64,000 bases of DNA. Origin: Bimuria novae-zelandiae CBS 107.79 (lineage: Eukaryota > Ascomycota > Dothideomycetes > Pleosporales > Didymosphaeriaceae). The notes under the pieces were generated by a model that saw nothing but the letters and a program-made list of their open reading frames with translations, had not been told where the DNA came from and searched no databases. Each line of letters opens with the position of its first letter. Within the stretch, counting starts at the first letter, position 1. The position numbers and the translations under genes were made by a program. This document shows positions 1-10,977 of this stretch, one piece after another. The DNA is taken from NCBI GenBank assembly GCA_010015655.1, contig ML976656.1:328165-392164 (forward strand), given 5' to 3'.

Positions 1-877
1 TGAGTAGATTGTTGCACATTTAGAGCAACAGAGCTCGCATCCAGATTCTGATACCTTGGCAGCCCACTATACCTTCTACGGTTACGTCGCCACCTACAGC
101 TAGCAGCTAGGCTATCTATTAATTGCAAAACTCTACGGTATAAAGTTGTGAAAGTGAGTGCTTTTGATAGAGGGACGGAGAGGGGATTAGCGGAGGCGGT
201 GGTCGCACGAGCCGCGTAGGCCCAGCAAGACCGGCCATGTGCAGTGCGGCTAAAAGGGGGGCGGCGCGGTCGACGGAGGTTGAGTCGCACGGGAGATTAA
301 AGTTTGCTGGCTGGACGAGTCGCATCGTGAATCGCAACAGCAATTGCCATGAGGTGAGATGCGAAGGAGTCGTTGAGTGAACCAGACATCTATTTGCAAC
401 GAAACAGTAGTAACTAAACAATAATTTACGAGTGTGCTCCAACCCGGCGACGCTCCTATGTGCCTCGTGTCGCCCGTCTCAAAACCTACAAGTAAAGAAG
501 CGAACAAAGTAGAGTATATTCAAGCGCGCTGATGAGGGTTATCGTCATGACATCGTGAGGGGTATTGACCAGAACTCCATCCGCTCCCGGCTACCTGCAA
601 AGCGCGGCTGAGGCAAGAGGTCGAAGCGGACTTGCAAGCGAACCGCTGCACAATGCAAGACCGGAAGCGCGTCGATGAGAATAAGGTATAAGACTGAATT
701 GACCTGCGACGCTGACTACCGTCATTACATGGAATGTACATTTCCCATCTCTTCTTCCCCTTTGAAATTTCGCAAAAGTGGTATGTCGAAACTCGGCGCG
801 CTTGTCGCAACTCCTGCCTCTCAACATGGCAATGGACCAAGACAGTATCTGGTATGGATATATCGCGATCAAAGAAC
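1..877. other. Left-edge intergenic stretch
   Basis: I see no supportable gene here. The open frames present are short, overlap on both strands and show no family motif. The right part is presumably the 3' flank of the minus-strand BYS1-type gene that ends at 878. Confidence 0.5.
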
Positions 878-1777
878 TTATGCGTGGAAGTGTTGGTGAC
901 GGCGTTTGTGGGCGTGAACTTGCCTCCTGTCGACGTACTCGGTAACGTAAACAACCTCAGTCTTGATGACCGGAGCAGTGGGAGCCTTGGGGGCTTCGGT
1001 AACAGCAGCGGCAGCGACAACGAACGCATCTTCAGTGGAAGAAGGAGCAGCAGGGGTGGACGGAGTGGGCTTCTGCTTGTAGCTTGTCGGGCTGGGAGCG
1101 CTGCTGCTCTCGATCTTGCTGGAGGACGAGGGTGCAGTAGACGAGGTAGGTACTTCCGGAGAATCGTCGTCGGCATCAGGAGCGTCGCCACCGCAAAGGT
1201 ACAGGTCCAAGTCGGCCTTGAAATCGCAGAACTTGGTCTGGGGATCGTCCCAGTTGATGTAGGACACCTTGGCAGCCTCCTCCGCGTTGTAAACATTGAA
1301 AACAGGGCAGTGCTCGTTGTTGACTGCGGAAGTATAGGCGCCGTCCTTGTTTCCAGACTTCAGGTAGAACCCATCCGTACGGCCAGGGCAGTCCTCCAAG
1401 TTGCCAATGCAGTCGACGAAAGACATGTCGAGGAAGTTGCCCTTGATTTCGTCTGGCTCGTCGTCATCATCGTTGATCTTGTATTCCAACTGAGTGATGT
1501 CCTTGCCGCTACATGTAGGAAACTTGGAAAGCTTGAGAGAAATTCCTCCATCGTGTTTCTTTCTCTCTTCTTTTGACATATTCTTTCCTCCCCGGAACTC
1601 CTGGGTGTACGTGCCACCAGGTTTGAGTTTAAATGAATCATTAGTGGCGCAACCCTCCTCTTTGAAGATGGACCAGACATAGACAGTGTAAGGGCATCGA
1701 TTGACGATCTTGGCAGTGCCATAGTTAGCAGCAGCGGCGGTAGCGACGAGCGCAGCGACGGTAAGGTGGAGTTGCAT
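878..1777 (-). CDS. Secreted BYS1-type (Blastomyces yeast-phase-specific) domain protein
   Basis: Single exon, 299 aa, TAA stop. I chose the internal ATG at 1777 because it places a clean signal peptide first (MQLHLTVAALVATAAAA); the frame stays open further upstream without a signal-like sequence. The mature protein starts NYGTAKIVNRCPYTVYVWSI, the usual opening of BYS1 domains, which share a thaumatin-like fold. Several cysteines (for example in EEGCATND, FPTCSGKD, FVDCIGNLEDC, NEHCPVF, KFCDFKADLDLYLCGG) would form disulfides. From about residue 190 the protein becomes a Ser/Pro/Thr-rich tail and ends in a basic stretch containing VTEYVDRR and a His/Arg/Lys-rich end. The family is linked to the cell surface and to morphotype-specific expression in dimorphic fungi, but its biochemical role is unknown. 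The long low-complexity tail is unusual for the domain and may be a glycosylated spacer (inference). Confidence 0.85.
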   Translation of the reverse strand: MQLHLTVAALVATAAAANYGTAKIVNRCPYTVYVWSIFKEEGCATNDSFKLKPGGTYTQEFRGGKNMSKEERKKHDGGISLKLSKFPTCSGKDITQLEYKINDDDDEPDEIKGNFLDMSFVDCIGNLEDCPGRTDGFYLKSGNKDGAYTSAVNNEHCPVFNVYNAEEAAKVSYINWDDPQTKFCDFKADLDLYLCGGDAPDADDDSPEVPTSSTAPSSSSKIESSSAPSPTSYKQKPTPSTPAAPSSTEDAFVVAAAAVTEAPKAPTAPVIKTEVVYVTEYVDRRQVHAHKRRHQHFHA

Positions 1778-3341
1778 ATTGACGAAAGTACCGTTAGAAG
1801 GCTTGGACAACAGGGGCTTCGAACTCGTAAGGATGTTGATAAAAGAGCGAATGCTGATAGCTGAAGGAGTGAAGCTATTCAGCGACAACGAGAGCTGACG
1901 AAGTCCTGCTTGGTGCGGTAGGAAGAAAATCGGGGGCGGCTGGGGGGATGCAGCCTTATTAAGGAGGACGCATCCCAGACGCAGCCATACCGCACCTGGT
2001 CAGTGACCCGCCCGCTATGAGACGAATCGCCGCCCAGGACGCGGATTTGTTTAGATCCCTGCCAGACATTGTGGCGGTCCGGAGACACTGCATGGATGAA
2101 GTGCTCAGCTCTAAGGGGTATAGCTCAAGCCAGACTAAGCAGGTACAGACCAATCGGACAAGTGACGTGCCTGATCGGCGAAGGCTGACGCATCTGACTG
2201 GCCAAAACCATATGTCAATTTTGGATAAGTTTTAGGAAAGGAGTATTACGACCGGGAAGTCAAAGTGTATCCATCAGCCTGCAGGTTGGTGCAGGACGTT
2301 TCTTTTTCGGCACCCCACCCAGTCCCAGAAGCGTGTCGTTTCACGATGACGACACAGCAGAAGCTGAATGCTAGAGAAAGCGCGGTATTTTCGTTCCGAG
2401 TCATTCGGCATGTTTGGTTTACGCTGCGCGGGATGGCTCGTCTAAGGGCCACCAGGTTGGAGGAGCGCACCGAAATGAGGAACCTTGGCGAGACAGAGAT
2501 CGCTCCTACGCGAGCGGTCTGGGGTCGCTGGGCCGGCTTAGAAAGGGGCCATCCTGTTTGGTCGCCGCGCTGCTCTCGCCGTGTGCCAGTTGGCTGTGGC
2601 AATGACGAGGAATTTTCGAACAACACCCGGCCAAGTGAGAAAAGCTTTGTCGCCGGCTGTTGCGACCTGTAGGATGCCACGACGAAACCACCGGCACCGA
2701 CTGGAGGACGCCTGCCAACAAGTTTGCTTTGCGGGCGGGTATCGATAAGAAACTCTCGTCGCGTGCGACTCCACCATGATTTCAGCCTCGGCCACTCAGG
2801 GCGAAGGCCGCCCACAAGTAATTTCCTGCGCGCCGACAGCCGAGACCTCACCAAGATCTGTTGAAGATGAAATTAATCAGGTGGTCGAGTTAAAGTCGAA
2901 TGCTGAGCCCTTCTGTATTCGCCGTCGTTGCCACGACATCTTAGGTCGCGATAGCGCTGCAGCGACACAAGACACGAGCTGACGTGGTGGTGTCGTGGCC
3001 TTCCAATCGAGGGTAGCCGTAAGCGAGAAACAAAGATTGCCAACATCCAGTGCATGTCGTGGCCGGTAAGCATCGTCTTGGACGAGAATGTGCTGATAGC
3101 TCCGGGCGATGGCTGACGTGACGCTGAAGAGTGAAGTCCGAAGGTCGCTTGCGAAAAGTGTTGCAAGTGAGGGCCTCTGGATGTGGACAAGCACGACCTG
3201 TGGACCAGTGCGTGTCACGTGGAGCAACTCTGCCCGGCCCACAGGCCTTAAGCGCTCTTAGCACACAGCGTGCGCGCGAACAGTTGGATGGTCCAATTAT
3301 GCTTTGAATGTTTTCCATCCGTTGAGCGGGTGATGCTACGG
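1778..3341. other. Intergenic stretch between the BYS1-type and DUF3433 genes
   Basis: A 202-codon minus-strand open frame (2246-2854) lies here, but it begins at TTG rather than ATG, is Arg/Ser-rich, shows no motif and is covered by open frames on the other strand. I do not call a gene. Confidence 0.5.
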
Positions 3342-6300
3342 TCAGATGATGCCCTGCTTCGGTGTATCCACCCATTGCACTGCATTGCGACCACCTACGA
3401 CCTCCACTCCCCATCTGACCACCCCATCTCTCCCTTTGAACCACCCTAACCCGGTGCAGATGTTCTGGTCCCGCTTCACTGCCGTACCTCTTTCTTGAAC
3501 CAGGCGCAGGAAGTTGTCGCTGCCAGCCACTAGCACCAACACGTCTGCGATCAACTCCACGTTGCGCATCATAGTCCTCGTGTATCTGCGCTGCAGGCAG
3601 ATGATAACTGCGGCTGTGCCGAGGAGCCAGATCAGGATGCCAACGGAAAGGAATGTAGCAACCGGGTTCAGGTACAAGATTCGAATGCGACTAGTCACCG
3701 TCGCTTCACCAGCCCGACCCACATTCATGGCCGGATACACAGGTTGGTTAATCACAGTACCGTTCTCATTGATAGCCAGACCGATTTTCGATATCGACTC
3801 GTCGTCAATTGATTGGTATACGTTACCGCCTTTCGTCAAGTTCAGTCGATTCTGGACAAAGTGCTGGAAGAACGTTTGTAGAGTCCTGTTGGCGTATGTG
3901 ACCAGCGTTGTGTAGTTCAACAAGGCTTCCGGGTTTTTCCCCGCCATGACATACATGGAGTATGTCATCAAATCCAGGTTGAGACCATTTTCTTTGTCTC
4001 GGAAGTTGTAAATATTGTTTGTGACATCCTCGATCCCCTACTGTTGGAATCTAGGTCATTACTTTGTCCCACTGCACTGAACAAAGCCTCGAGGAAGAGT
4101 ACGCCGAAACTAGAAGAAACCTGTTAACATTTGGAACTATTAAGACCTTTAGGAAAGTCTCACCTTGTTGTAATATTAAGCTGGTCCAGGTATCTGGCAT
4201 CATAGTGCAGACTTTTGTTCGACGGAGTGCGCCTCAAAAACGCTTCCGCCCATGCTGAATCATACGGAATCGGTGGACGCTCGAGACTATATGTACGAAC
4301 TGCCCCTGTGTCCTGATCGACTAAGACTGATGCCTCGGTGGTCTCTACAATGGGCTGGCAAAGAGCAGCTTGGAGTTTTGGTTTCTCTGTGAATACTAGG
4401 TCGAAGAGATCAGGTTGCTTAAACCATGCGAGTTTGGGTTTCTATGTGGTGAAGTAAGCAAAAAGCTTAGTTGATGTTCTGTGATCACTGGGTGGTCTGA
4501 TACAACACAATGGCTAGTCACGGGATTAGACTTACCCACAGTACCCATTTTGGAACAAAAGTCAATGGCCAAATTCTCTGGTCATATGGATACGATGACC
4601 AGGTCGGTGACCAATGGCCGATCGCCGCAAAATCTGAGTGACCATTCGTACCATTTCTGCAGCACTGGACCCTTGTTCCGCTGGTGAACAGAGTGGTATT
4701 AGCAGGTGTGCCCTCGAACATGGAGCGCCTGAAAGCCATGAAGTTTTGGAACCCAGTCTCGTTCCGTAATAATTTGGCAGACCAGACGTTCATGCTGCCA
4801 AGCCAGGAAGAGGTGTTACGTATTGCAGGAATAGTGTCACAATGAATGCGAACACGGATAGCAGGTGTAGTGACCGTGACTTTAGATGAAGAAGCCGCAG
4901 AAGAACCTGTTTTAAGAGGACTTTGGCAGTCGGTAGAGTTGACTGTCTGGAGGAGATCGAATGGTATGAAGCTCCATTCGTCCTTCGCCCACGTAAGTTG
5001 TGAACTGTTCAGTGAAAGCTGCATAACTGCGTTATAGAGCCAACTAGATGAGGAATTCTACAAGATCGGTCAGCTAGAGAAGAGAGATAGAATATTCGCT
5101 CAAAATCTTGAACAAAGGCAGTGAATCATGTGAGCATACCTGAGCCTCAATTTGTGTTGATATCAAAGGATAATACCTCATTTGTAGAGTTTTGTTTACT
5201 GAAACTTGTTGGCTGACATTGTCCATTCGCCGCTCGAAAAGCGCGGACATGGAGACGGTGAGAACTTGGCAGAGTGTACTCCCTATCGCAACCATGAAGA
5301 GGATCCAGTGTCGGTGCTTCGCTGCTTTGACCGCGGCGCTGAACCACGTTTTCGAGCGATGGGTTAGCCCGGCACCCCGGTGCATTGGAGTGGGCTCCTG
5401 GGACATGGCGATGTATGGTTGAAGCAGACGGAAAGTGGCGTCTATTTGATCCCACCAAAGTGTGATGACAATACTTATGGCGGCAGGCGCGATAGATATT
5501 GGAGCAAAGGAAGACAGACTGAGTCCGAAATTTGAGAGGTCGGTTTCATATGTGAAGGCTTTTTGGTAGAGTTTAGAGCCGGTGGCGAACGTGTGTAGAA
5601 GGAGAACAGCTGTGAGTAGGAGCAGGAGAAAGGCACATAGCGCGAAAAGGTTTTTTAAATGGATAACTCGAGGTCTCCAATCGTGGACTTTATTAGCATT
5701 TTTCAAATTGGGTCTTGCAGGCAAAATTGGTCAGTTACATCGCTGATCGATAGAGAAGTCTTACCTGGGGAAGAACTGCCACTTCCTGGCACAAGGTTCT
5801 ACTTGATGTCAGAAACGTCGCTGAGCGCAGAGTCCGACTGATTTCCTGACTTGACGCACTGTGCATCTTTTTCAACGTAGCTAAAGATGTGGCCTTCGGA
5901 TCCAGTAAAGTGCTTAAGCCTACCGTGCTGCCAGGATCGGATCGTAGCTGAAGTGGTCGCCTGCAGCTCCTTGAACACCAGAACAGCGATAAAAGCAAGA
6001 AAAAGGAGACCATGAAAAGAACGCAAAGGGCAATCGAGACCTGCGGCAGAACAACGACTCGCTTCTCCAATATATCTGCGGTCCCTTGAAGTGTCTCGTT
6101 TTTCAGCATTTCAGGGCGGGAGAGAGAATCTCTCACGGCTTCGGTGAACACGCGGCCCTTGATCCTTCGAGCTGTTGCGACAAGCTTCGGGTCTTCTATC
6201 ATATGTGGCACACTGGAGTTCGAATGCATGCCCAGAATCACCCCAAGTCCGGATGCTGCCGGCGACTGAGCAACAGTTTCGTCATTCGTAGAGTCCACCT

Positions 6301-8093
6301 CTTCAGGTGACTGGAATTTCAATTCACCGAAATAATATCGCCATTTGTCGTCCGTGCTCATCGCTTGGAAACCGGTCAGGTCGATATCGGCGTCGGAAAG
6401 AGTGGTGGTATCTGTAGTGGCTTCAGATACGTGCTCCAGTAACGTCTGCTCTCCCAGTACCATCGACATCTTGACAGTCCCCGTGGTCGAGAAATAAGTG
6501 GAATTGCAGAGCAGACCCCGCATCTTGAAGCCAGGCAACTGGTGGTACATAGTCTCGCTAGGGTACATGGTCTCAATATCAGAAGTGAGCGCTGGCTCCG
6601 TCCACGGAGTACTGGCCAGGATGATATCTCGTCCCTTGCATTCATCTGAAGCATTGACCCGTGCGTAAGGGCTGGTGTCGGTCAACTCCCCCTCGATTAG
6701 TAGTCCGTCTGTTGTCAAGGCAGTGCCAGGTAAATCGGTAGGATTGAAAGTGGAGGCATCGGACCACATGAGTCCACCAGAATAGGCCAAGTCGACCATA
6801 GGGTGCACTATAAATGGTCGCTGTGTCAGCATTATTTGTTGGATCGCCTGCTGGTACTAAACTCACAACTCAATTCATACTGACAGCCACTCCCAGAGTT
6901 TAGTGTATATATGACCATGGGGTGTGTGCCGTTGTACAATCCGTCGAAATTATGCCAGTCGCGAGTTTGATAGGTAAGGTTTCGTAGCTCAGCCTTTTCC
7001 AACGTCATGTCCTCACAAGAAAAGTCGGTACTGTATATAGTCGTCTCGGCCTCCCAGGATCCATGCTCAGATAAGATCTCTGACTCGACTTGATGTTCTT
7101 CTGAGGATGGCCAGAACGAGAATGTGAAGGAACTATCAGAGCTCCATGCCGAATCAGAGATATTGCGTGTTACCGAGGCCATGATTCGGAGATATGCGTC
7201 TCTTGTAGCGTTCATTGTGATCTGATTGCCTTCCACAGGACTCAATCTCGTGAACTCGAACGTCCTAGGGACAACAACTTCGTCGGTCGCTAGAAGGGCG
7301 GAAGACAACGGCGAAATAGCCAGCAGCGCCAAAACGTGGACGATCAGAGCTAGGATAAGACTCCAACCAGTCTTGCCTATGGACTTCCGCCTGAACACTA
7401 TATCATTTAAGATGCTCCACCAGCTTTTTGGCGTTTGTAACAACGTCCCGTAGGCAGTCGCACCCGAAGAAGGTGCTTTGGCTAGCCGAGCGAATGGCTC
7501 GGTCCGCTTAACGTCCTCTGTAACGTCGAAAAAAGAGTGTTGAGGCAATCGTTGTTTTGATTGAGAAGCTACTCTATGGAGCTATATAGTGTGGATCACG
7601 TGCACAGGCCGCACGTACGCGGGTGGCCCAAGCTCCTATACTGAACCGTCACATCCTCGAATATGATGACAGTAACTTGCGTGTAGAGCACTGCTGCAAG
7701 TGTGGGGGCAAAGCGCCAGGCAAACAGGACCATTGAAGAGCCGTTATCCTTGCCCAAGCCGTTGTGTTGGCGAGAATAGAGATGTAGACCAATCAAAGAT
7801 AGGCCAAAACCGAGGCTGAGGAATATAGGGAGGAGCAAGAAGTACCACCTTAGAGTAAAAGGGTACCAATCGGTCTGAGTGGCAGCTGATGTTGGATCTA
7901 GCGGATATGAGCCTTCATTAACAGTCGTAAGAGGGTGGTAGAACGAAGGACCATGATTTTGATGTTGCGTTGTAAATGTTGCAGCATTTGAGTTCTGCGT
8001 ATTTGATGGGTTCGCCGCATTGCTAGAGGCTTGAACAGACCTTCCGGATTGCGTCGGCAGTACGGCGCTCGATGAAACAGGCCGTGAAAACAT
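3342..8093 (-). CDS. DUF3433-family multi-pass membrane protein, about 8 exons
   Basis: Large fungal membrane protein, family function unknown. Well-supported exons: 8093-7619 (membrane segment, WYPFTLRWYFLL), 7517-6867 (DVKRTEPFARLA, the family landmark, then KTGWSLILALIVHVLALLA), 6807 to about 5760, about 5710-5140 (NLFALCAFLLLLLTAVLLL), and 5057 to about 4530. A further exon around 4435-4155 (KPKLAWFKQPDLFDLVF) is not a complete open frame and was read from splice signals. The last part, to 3342, ends GLGWFKGRDGVVRWGVEVV, the usual family C-terminus. Introns at 7518-7618, 6808-6866 and 5058-5139 keep frame exactly. Two joints do not. The donor CAG|GTAAGA near 5760 has no in-frame acceptor. 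Near 4035-4038, FGVLFLEALFSAVG and GIEDVTNNIYNFRD lie in frames offset by one base across a run of four G (minus strand). The gene may be slightly broken, or the assembly may have an error. Confidence 0.8.
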
Positions 8094-9034
8094 TGTTGGT
8101 AGAATGTTTCTCCGGGTACTAAGGACTTTAGAAAAGAAAAGCCAATGGAGCGATGATCAAGGCATCGAGTAATCTGATCGGACGCAGTAAAACGAAACGC
8201 AGATTGCTCCTAACACAGAAGACTGAGTACGGTATCCTCTGAGTTTCCAGAGTATAAGATCGTTCACGGCGACAGCCCCATATTGACGACTGGAGACCCA
8301 GCACCACCACGAAATAAATTGCGGCACAGCACAACCAGCCCCAACCATCAGCGGTTACACGTCGAAAATCCATCGCATCGCGACCGACGCCAAACCGATC
8401 CCAGAACAGCCCGCTGAGCCTCATGCAAAGAAGCGCTGGGTAGCTACCCCAGTTGCCCAAAGCGGTATGTGAGCGCTTAGAAGGCTCTGCACCGAGGGGC
8501 AATTATGCGACCGCGCGACTCTGGCACGAATAACCATATTGCCGTGGAAGTTGTAGTGTTTCAAACATCGGAAGATCATCCGGTCGATATTGTGGTAGAG
8601 TGCTAAGTGCTGACAGGGACGGACCGTCTGGGGCGGGAAGGCAGTGTTGAGGTTTGAAGTGGTGTGGGGGTGCGGCGCGGTGCCGGGAGTGGCGGCGGAG
8701 GGATTGCATCTTGAGATCTTTGGAATGAACGATCTGTACGGCTCGTGCAATCGACAAAATCATATCTTGATAATTTCTGGCGTCATGATTGTTGCATAGG
8801 AAGCCTTCAGGGAAAATCGACTTTTGCTTTCTCTAGTCTATAGCATCTATTGTCGTGAGGGTATTTTGACACGCATTGCTCCTTCCCTTCCGTAACGCCC
8901 CCACAGGATTCCTCCTTCCCACTGATAGACCCTCTCCTCTATTCTGCAAGAACTAGCGGGCAGCAGTCGATCTGGACTTGACAACTGGACTGCGTTATAC
9001 TTCGCGGACCTAAGCGTCCCTGGTAATCTGAATC
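8094..9034. other. Intergenic stretch upstream of the DUF3433 gene
   Basis: Holds a 124-codon minus-strand open frame (8128-8502) with one hydrophobic segment, CAAIYFVVVLGL, and no family I recognise. It is probably 5' flank of the DUF3433 gene and 3' flank of the desaturase. No supported gene. Confidence 0.4.
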
Positions 9035-10402
9035 TCACAGCCTCTTCGGAGCCCCTCCCCACACAAGCTCGCCCTTCCTTCCCTCTCCTTGCTCCACATA
9101 CTTGTACGACTTAAATGCCGTCCACAGATCTTGCAGGAAGTTCGTCCTCTGCTCGATGTACCTCTTGCCGAGCAGCTCCCTTATGGCCGCTGTCGCCTCC
9201 TCCGCGTGGTAGAACGGGATTCTCCTACAAGATTTGTCAGAACTAGCTACACGATACTGGAAATTGGGTGGGGCAATGTGACAGGGAGACCTACGGGAAG
9301 AGGTGGTGCACGACGTGATACTCGATGATACCGTGGAAAACGTGCTTTCCGATGAAGCCAAAGTCGCGGTCAACAGTGGACATGGCGCCCTGAACGAACG
9401 TCCACGTGTTTGCATCGTAGTGCGGCGCATTCTCGTGCGTGTGATGGAGGTACGTAATCGCCACTGTTCATTGATTAGCATCGCGTCTTCGCATTCCCAC
9501 GGAAACTTGGGAAATTGAGGGAATGACATACCAATCCAGTGGTTCATCCACAGATAGGGCAGCCCATACAGCAGCACCGTATTCCAAACACCCAGGGACC
9601 TGCTAACGGCGTACAGCGCACCCAACGTAATCAGCAGCCCGACATTGGACAACGCCACGAACGGGCCTTCCGCACCCGTGAAGATGTTCGCCGCGGGATC
9701 AAAGTGCGACTGGCGATACTTCGCCGTAGCTCGGCGGTCGCCTTTGACGAGACTGTTATACCCAGCTCCAGCATTGAGCACAACGTACGCAGGCCAGCCG
9801 AGGACCTGGTGCACGAGGAGCGCACCCAGCGTCATGAGCGGCGTGTCAGCGGCGGTATGGGCGACCATCTTCGCCCAAAGACCCTTCGGCGCCTGGGCAT
9901 TTGCTTCATACTCTTCCTTCGTGTAGGGTACAAACACGGTGTCTTTTTCCATATGATTGTGGTACCGGTGGTGGCGCGCGTGGCTGAACTTCCAGCTGAA
10001 GAACGGCACGAGCAGCATCGAGTGCAGCGCCCACCCCGTTGCCGCGTTGACGTTGAGGTATGGCGAGAACGAGTCGTGACCGCACTCGTGCGCGAGAATC
10101 CAGAGGCCAGTGAAGAAGCAGCCTTGGACGAAGCTGTAAAGCGCCCACAAGGAAGCCGTGACGAACCATGGCGCGTCCAATTTCGTGAGGTAGACGGCTG
10201 AAGTGAAGAGGAGTGATACGGCGACGAGATCACGTGCTACATAGGACAACGAGCGGAGGAGGGAGCGCTCGAAGCATTTTGGCGGGATGGCAGCTTTCAG
10301 CGTCTTCACGTCGGGCACTGCAGGAGCGGCAGCCATGGTAGCCATCTTCGAAGCGGGCACTGTAGCTGGTTGAACCAGCGTAGCAGTAGCCGTTGCACCC
10401 AT
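9035..10402 (-). CDS. FAD2: Delta-12 fatty acid desaturase (oleate to linoleate)
   Basis: Inserts the delta-12 double bond into oleoyl chains in the endoplasmic reticulum. Three exons: 10402-9532, 9463-9295, 9224-9035, giving 409 aa; both introns (68 and 70 bp) have good GT..AG signals and keep frame. All three di-iron histidine boxes are present: HECGH (105-109), HARHH (141-145) and HVVHH (340-344). Hydrophobic segments lie between them, and the third box appears only after splicing both introns. The frame continues upstream of 10402 without an ATG; MGATATATLV at 10402 is the first methionine. At 409 aa it is shorter than the roughly 470-aa desaturases I know from Aspergillus and lacks a long hydrophilic N-terminus, so an additional 5' exon is possible. 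Specificity for delta-12 rather than omega-3 is inferred from overall similarity. Confidence 0.9.
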   Translation of the reverse strand: MGATATATLVQPATVPASKMATMAAAPAVPDVKTLKAAIPPKCFERSLLRSLSYVARDLVAVSLLFTSAVYLTKLDAPWFVTASLWALYSFVQGCFFTGLWILAHECGHDSFSPYLNVNAATGWALHSMLLVPFFSWKFSHARHHRYHNHMEKDTVFVPYTKEEYEANAQAPKGLWAKMVAHTAADTPLMTLGALLVHQVLGWPAYVVLNAGAGYNSLVKGDRRATAKYRQSHFDPAANIFTGAEGPFVALSNVGLLITLGALYAVSRSLGVWNTVLLYGLPYLWMNHWIGMSFPQFPKFPWECEDAMLINEQWRLRTSITRTRMRRTTMQTRGRSFRAPCPLLTATLASSESTFSTVSSSITSCTTSSRRSPCHIAPPNFQYRVASSDKSCRRIPFYHAEEATAAIRELLGKRYIEQRTNFLQDLWTAFKSYKYVEQGEGRKGELVWGGAPKRL

Positions 10403-10977
10403 AGTGTCTGAAATATGAGAGAGTAAAAAGGAAAGGAAAGAAAAAGGACGTGAAAGAGCGCGCACGGCAGGCACGTCCCCTCCAGCTTTAAGGTACCATC
10501 TCCACAGAAGCGGTGTAAGTGCGCCGCATAATTATCCCCAGCACGGGCTTTTGCCGTGCAGAAGCACGGCCTTAAAGGCAAGGAGACGAGCAGATCTGCT
10601 CTGGTAATCCAGTCGCGATACCCGCCTTGAGCATGCTGGGCACAGTTTCAACGGGCGATCCAGCCCTTTGAATATTAGTGTGGAACTTTGGCGAGGCGGT
10701 GAAGTAGGCGTCTGGAACCTAGGAGCACAGACATAAAACGTTAGGAACGTGGGATCTGCCCAACATTTGGTTAGCTGCGCGTCTTCCGTTATCCGATAAA
10801 GGTAGAAAGTGGAGCTCACACAGAAAAATCAGCCAAGTCTGCCGAGGATGGATATGCAGGGACATGATTTTTTAGATCATCAGGGTCCTAATCGCGGCTC
10901 GCTTGACAATCCACCGAGGCCCCTGGCGTGGGAACTCCGCATAGCATGAATTTTCTCTCTCCTTTATGTACGCGCTT
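10403..10977. other. Intergenic stretch between desaturase and phytase genes
   Basis: Both flanking genes are on the minus strand, so this holds the promoter and 5' leader of the desaturase and the 3' flank of the phytase-type gene. I see no further gene. A missed 5' exon of the desaturase would lie here. Confidence 0.5.

Noticed and set aside
734..1576. 280-codon plus-strand frame over the BYS1-type gene
   Set aside because: Antisense shadow of a gene with a signal peptide and family motifs; Gly/Val/Arg-rich translation is typical of an antisense frame.
2246..2854. 202-codon minus-strand open frame
   Set aside because: Starts with TTG, has no motif, is Arg/Ser-rich and overlaps open frames on the other strand. 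Likely chance.
9035..9463. Reading straight through the two desaturase introns
   Set aside because: The read-through loses the HHTHENAPH and HVVHH segments; splicing restores them.
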